Made by a program: the position numbers and the translations under genes
Notes under the pieces: model-generated
The model's input: the letters and a program-made list of their open reading frames with translations, nothing else
Told to the model about the DNA's origin: nothing
The model's database searches: none
From: DATFVA01 sp963811905
GTDB taxonomy: Bacteria; Bacteroidota; Ignavibacteria; Ignavibacteriales; Ignavibacteriaceae
DNA: 64,000 bases
Reading direction: 5' to 3'
NCBI GenBank assembly: GCA_963811905.1
Contig: CAWETK010000018.1
Coordinates: 558,001-622,000, forward strand
Shown: one piece after another, positions 60,754 through 64,000 of the stretch
How positions within the stretch are numbered: position 1 is the first letter of the stretch
How the letters are laid out: each line of letters starts with the position of its first letter

Positions 60754-61290
60754 TTATTTAAAGTTTTTGAACATCATTGATTCAACTGGAAATTCTGTCC
60801 TTTCATTATACTTTGCACTCTTCTTTAGATTATATGGGATTTCCACTTCTCCCTCCATCTTAAAATATATAATCTGACCAACAGGCATCCCTGCATAAAT
60901 CCTGACCGGCTGCTTTACCGATATTTCCAGAGTCCATGTATTACAGAAACCGGCATCACCCTTACCTGCTGTTGAATGGATGTCGATCCCAAGCCGGCCT
61001 ACACTCGATTTCCCTTCAACAAAAGGGACATATTTTCTTGTCTCAGTATATTCTTCCGTAACGCCAAGGTAAAGCCTGGACGGCAGGAGGATAAATCCAT
61101 CTCCGGGTATTTCAAATCTCCTGATCTTATTGTGCAGCTTAGCATCAAGGATCTCACTTTCATAAACTGCCAGCCACTTCCCAAGGTGGACATCATAGCT
61201 GTTGCTTCCGAGATTTTCCCTGCTGAAGGGCTCAATAACTATATTATTATTCTTTATTTCTTCCAGTATCTGTTTATCTGATAATATCAA
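60754..61290 (-). CDS. dcd: dCTP deaminase
   Basis: Forms dUTP from dCTP; 178 residues, normal size. ILSDKQILEEIKNN, ENLGSNSYDVHLG, GVTEEYTETRKYVPFVEGK, SSVGRLGIDIHSTAG (active site region with the catalytic Glu upstream) and KGDAGFCNTWTLEIS. The gene is 12 bases after rodA and 1 base before pyrF. A bifunctional dCTP deaminase/dUTPase cannot be excluded from sequence alone. Confidence 0.94.
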   Translation of the reverse strand: MILSDKQILEEIKNNNIVIEPFSRENLGSNSYDVHLGKWLAVYESEILDAKLHNKIRRFEIPGDGFILLPSRLYLGVTEEYTETRKYVPFVEGKSSVGRLGIDIHSTAGKGDAGFCNTWTLEISVKQPVRIYAGMPVGQIIYFKMEGEVEIPYNLKKSAKYNERTEFPVESMMFKNFK

Positions 61291-61302
61291 TACTCCTCCG
61301 AA

Positions 61303-62532
61303 TCAGGTATAATTTTTACGTGTACGGTAAACATTAGCAACAATCCCCAGCATAAACATATTAACCATAAGTGAACTCCCCCCGTAGCTCACAAAAGGCA
61401 GAGGGATCCCGATAACGGGCATTATACCAACAGTCATCCCTATATTCACCATCAGGTGCACAAAATAAACTGCCAGGATACCAATACTTACAAGGCTTAA
61501 AAACTCATCTTTCGATGAAGAAGCAACCTTAAGGATTTTCAGGAATAAAACCAGGAAAAGTATAAGGGTAATAAAGCTGCCGATGAACCCGAGTTCTTCA
61601 CCAATAACGCAATAGATAAAGTCAGTCCATTGCTCGGGAATAAACTGAAGCTGTGTCTGATTTCCTGCAAGGAATCCTTTGCCCCAGAACCCGCCCGAAC
61701 CAATAGCAACTCTTGCCTGGATGGCATTATAACCCGCTCCGAGAGGATCTGCCATCGGATCGATAAATGATTTGATCCTGTTCTGCTGATGGGGACTTAA
61801 AACATTATAAACATAATCGGCAAAAAATCCTGCGCCGAGATTTAGTGCGAAAATTGAACCGCTGAAGAAAATATCTTTTTTGAAAACAAACAACGCAACA
61901 GATATAATAACCAGAGATGCAACGAAATAGTAAATTCCGAAGAGAGATGAAAGAGCAACAAAGCCGGGACTCAGCACAATGAATAAACCAAAAAGGCTGA
62001 TGCCTTTCCAGAAAATCATAGTTATAATTACTCCTATAAAAACGAGTGCTGTCCCCATGTCGGGTTCAAGAAGAATAAGCCCTACCGGGACCAGTCCTAT
62101 TATAAGTGTAATGACAATATCTTTGAAAGATTCAATATTAGTATTATTCCGGCTAAGAAAAGATGCAACAACGAGTATGGTTCCTATCTTTGCCATTTCA
62201 GAAGGCTGGAACCCAACACTTCCAAGGTCAAGCCAGCTTTTAGCTCCCGAAATCTGTCTTCCCATTACCAGAACCGCCATAAGGAGTCCAAGCGACAGGA
62301 GATACAACGGTACAGCCATCAATCTGAATGAGCTGATAGGTATTGAATAAGTTATAAAGAACACAATAAATGCAGCAATTCCCCAGATCAATTGTCTGTC
62401 GAAATTTCCTGAAGCAGTAGGATGATGGACTGTGGAACTATAAATAGCAGCAAGACCTATCCCGAAAAGCAGCAGGCATGGAATAAATATTCCAAGATCA
62501 AATTTATCCTGTAGTTTATAATCAATTCGCAA
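61303..62532 (-). CDS. rodA: Rod shape-determining protein RodA (SEDS glycosyltransferase)
   Basis: 409 residues with about ten membrane helices. GIFIPCLLLFGIGLAAIYSS, FQPSEMAKIGTILVVASFL, VLLEPDMGTALVF (the conserved region of SEDS proteins), LLAGNQTQLQFIPEQWTDF-like loop, GIMPVIGIPLPFVSYGGSS near the end. It polymerises glycan strands with the class B PBP2 encoded just upstream. Its start overlaps mrdA by 11 bases. Confidence 0.95.
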   Translation of the reverse strand: MRIDYKLQDKFDLGIFIPCLLLFGIGLAAIYSSTVHHPTASGNFDRQLIWGIAAFIVFFITYSIPISSFRLMAVPLYLLSLGLLMAVLVMGRQISGAKSWLDLGSVGFQPSEMAKIGTILVVASFLSRNNTNIESFKDIVITLIIGLVPVGLILLEPDMGTALVFIGVIITMIFWKGISLFGLFIVLSPGFVALSSLFGIYYFVASLVIISVALFVFKKDIFFSGSIFALNLGAGFFADYVYNVLSPHQQNRIKSFIDPMADPLGAGYNAIQARVAIGSGGFWGKGFLAGNQTQLQFIPEQWTDFIYCVIGEELGFIGSFITLILFLVLFLKILKVASSSKDEFLSLVSIGILAVYFVHLMVNIGMTVGIMPVIGIPLPFVSYGGSSLMVNMFMLGIVANVYRTRKNYT

Positions 62533-64000
62533 GTGAAGCCCCTATAATATTCTGATGCAACTTTTGTTCATATTTATTCTGTTCATCTTTCTTCGTTTTA
62601 TCTTTCAATAGGTAAGCTTCAATAAGTTTTTTTGCAATGGGAGCCGCATATGTTGCTCCAAAACCGACATTCTCAACAACTACAGCAACGGCAATCTGCG
62701 GATTATCAAAAGGAGCAAAGCCGATAAATAAAGCATGGTCCTTACCGTGGGGATTCTGAGCAGTACCTGTTTTTCCTGCTATCTCTATATCCTTTGACCT
62801 TATTCTTCCGGCTGTTCCCGAACCATTTACCACAAGAAACATTCCCTCCTTAACTATATCGAAAACTTTCTTATCTACACCAATATCAATTTTCTCAAAC
62901 TTAAAAGGAATAAAATCTTTTGTTTTATTATCAAGATATCCCTTCACTATATGCGGTGTGTATGTTACCCCGTCATTGGCAATAAGAGAAACATATTTCG
63001 CAAGCTGTATAGGAGTGATGCTGACTTCTCCCTGTCCTATACCCAGGCTAGCCATTATACTTCTGGGCCAGTTAGGTCCATAAATTTTTTCATAATATTT
63101 GGCGCTGGGGATAAAACCTTTGGATTCCTCGCCAATGTCTATTCCGGTTTTTTGAGCGAAACCGAATTTCAGAGCATAATTATGCCAGTTATCAATCCCG
63201 ATTTTATAAATCAGGTTATAGAAAAAAGTATTGCAGGATTTTTCGATAGCGTGGATAACATTCATAGAGCCATGCACACCATCACACTTAAAGTACCTTC
63301 CGTAGGTAAATCCGCCTCCGCAGTAGTAAGTATAACTTGTATTGATCACTCCAAGGTCAAGAGCGGCTATAGCTTCCATAATCTTAAAAGTTGATCCAGG
63401 GGGTTTCATCGACATAGTTGCGCGGTTAAACAACGGCTTGTCCGGGTCGGTATAAAGTTTATTTAAGAATTCCCTGGAGGTTACATATGAAAATTCATTT
63501 AAGTCATAGTCAGGAAAACTACCAAGACCGATGACTTCACCTGTTTTGGGTTCTATAGCAACGAATGCGCCCCGGTATCCCTTAAATGCTTCCTCTCCGG
63601 CTCTCTGTACATCTGCATCAATCCCGAGCACAAGATCATCTCCCTTAACCGATGCCAGATCTGCATCGCCGTTCTTAAACCTTCCGATTTCTTTACGCCT
63701 GGAATCGACAAGGATATAATTATATCCCTTCTCACCCCTCAGATACTTCTCATAAGCCTTCTCAATGCCGTTATTGCCGACATAATCACCGGGTTCATAA
63801 TATTCGTTTTCTTTTTGAAGCTGTTCAGGAGAAATTTCTTTTGTATAGCCGAACATATGCGATCCCATTACCCCATCGGGATAACCGCGCTGCATTTCGA
63901 CTATATAATCAACACCCGGCAAAAATTCAGAATTCTCTTCGAGCCAGGAAACGGTTTTAAAATCAATACCTCTCTTGATCCTTACAGGAATATACTTTGA
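62522..64000 (-). CDS. mrdA: Penicillin-binding protein 2, transpeptidase (partial, N-terminus beyond the window)
   Basis: Class B PBP that cross-links side-wall peptidoglycan with RodA. The reading frame continues past the right edge; 493 codons are visible. Motifs: MKPPGSTFKIMEAIAAL (SXXK serine), KSCNTFFYNL (SXN), EIAGKTGTAQNPHGKD (KTG). PBP-dimer region at the right (EKAYEKYLRGEKGYNYI). A TTG at 63922 is not the real start; the frame runs upstream without a stop (SWLEENSEFLPGVDYIVEM). Overlaps rodA by 11 bases. Confidence 0.95.
   Translation of the reverse strand, partial: SKYIPVRIKRGIDFKTVSWLEENSEFLPGVDYIVEMQRGYPDGVMGSHMFGYTKEISPEQLQKENEYYEPGDYVGNNGIEKAYEKYLRGEKGYNYILVDSRRKEIGRFKNGDADLASVKGDDLVLGIDADVQRAGEEAFKGYRGAFVAIEPKTGEVIGLGSFPDYDLNEFSYVTSREFLNKLYTDPDKPLFNRATMSMKPPGSTFKIMEAIAALDLGVINTSYTYYCGGGFTYGRYFKCDGVHGSMNVIHAIEKSCNTFFYNLIYKIGIDNWHNYALKFGFAQKTGIDIGEESKGFIPSAKYYEKIYGPNWPRSIMASLGIGQGEVSITPIQLAKYVSLIANDGVTYTPHIVKGYLDNKTKDFIPFKFEKIDIGVDKKVFDIVKEGMFLVVNGSGTAGRIRSKDIEIAGKTGTAQNPHGKDHALFIGFAPFDNPQIAVAVVVENVGFGATYAAPIAKKLIEAYLLKDKTKKDEQNKYEQKLHQNIIGASLAN

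Overview
The window is a chromosomal segment from a low-to-moderate GC bacterium of the Bacteroidota/Chlorobiota/Ignavibacteriota supergroup, most probably Ignavibacteria-like. Evidence: two secreted proteins end in a type IX secretion (T9SS) sorting domain with the PNPFN signature; there is a TonB-dependent receptor with an N-terminal carboxypeptidase-regulatory-like domain; bshC (bacillithiol synthesis) and a DUF2851 gene are present; one clear TAnnTTTG promoter element is visible; and there are many small envelope lipoproteins. The species call is inference from gene content; no rRNA is present.

Layout. 1-900: start of a nuo (complex I) operon, nuoA-nuoB, on the minus strand. 1.1-9 kb: lipoproteins and hypothetical envelope proteins around the fused malic enzyme/phosphotransacetylase maeB. 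9-12.1 kb: a translationally coupled minus operon radical SAM/SPASM - flippase-like membrane protein - GT2 glycosyltransferase. 12.1-14.1 kb: repeat-bearing spacers around a T9SS cargo gene. 14.2-15.8 kb: bshC. 15.9-22.7 kb: a long minus operon with overlapping genes (YmdB-like phosphodiesterase, DNA methyltransferase, folD, deoC, HicB-like, trmH, aroA, ugpC/malK-type ATPase). 23-28.8 kb: a DnaQ/GIY-YIG/UvrC-like fusion, a DMT exporter and a TonB receptor. 29-35.6 kb: the most unusual block. It holds two NifX-like cluster-binding proteins, a DUF5320 protein, two paralogous COG0731-type radical SAM enzymes, a CGGC-domain protein, a hotdog thioesterase and a pyruvoyl arginine decarboxylase, divergent from a PAS-AAA-Fis sigma-54 activator whose upstream DNA carries four perfect inverted repeats. 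35.6-41.8 kb: a frameshifted aspartate/glutamate racemase, MATE transporter, HEAT protein, exported AGE epimerase and M64 peptidase. 41.9-44.3 kb: an AbiE-type toxin/antitoxin pair next to tRNA-Ser(CGA), a broken copy of that tRNA split by a 95-bp palindromic insert, and tRNA-Ser(GGA). 44.8-48.8 kb: a multiheme cytochrome/beta-barrel operon. 49-55 kb: MORN-like lipoprotein, YihY, SET-domain protein, pepD, typA, clpS. 55.2-57.9 kb: an 11-bp iteron array, etfB-etfA and a bifunctional-nuclease-like gene with a UVR tail. 58-64 kb: minus-strand run mrdA-rodA-dcd-pyrF-hypothetical-DUF2851.

Together these genes suggest a respiring, possibly metal- or electrode-reducing heterotroph: complex I, ETF and a 25-CXXCH-class heme operon for electron flow, malic enzyme for NADPH and pyruvate, T9SS-exported carbohydrate and protein hydrolases or epimerases, and bacillithiol for thiol homeostasis. 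The window starts inside nuoB and ends inside mrdA. All functions are read from motifs and family knowledge; no searches were run.
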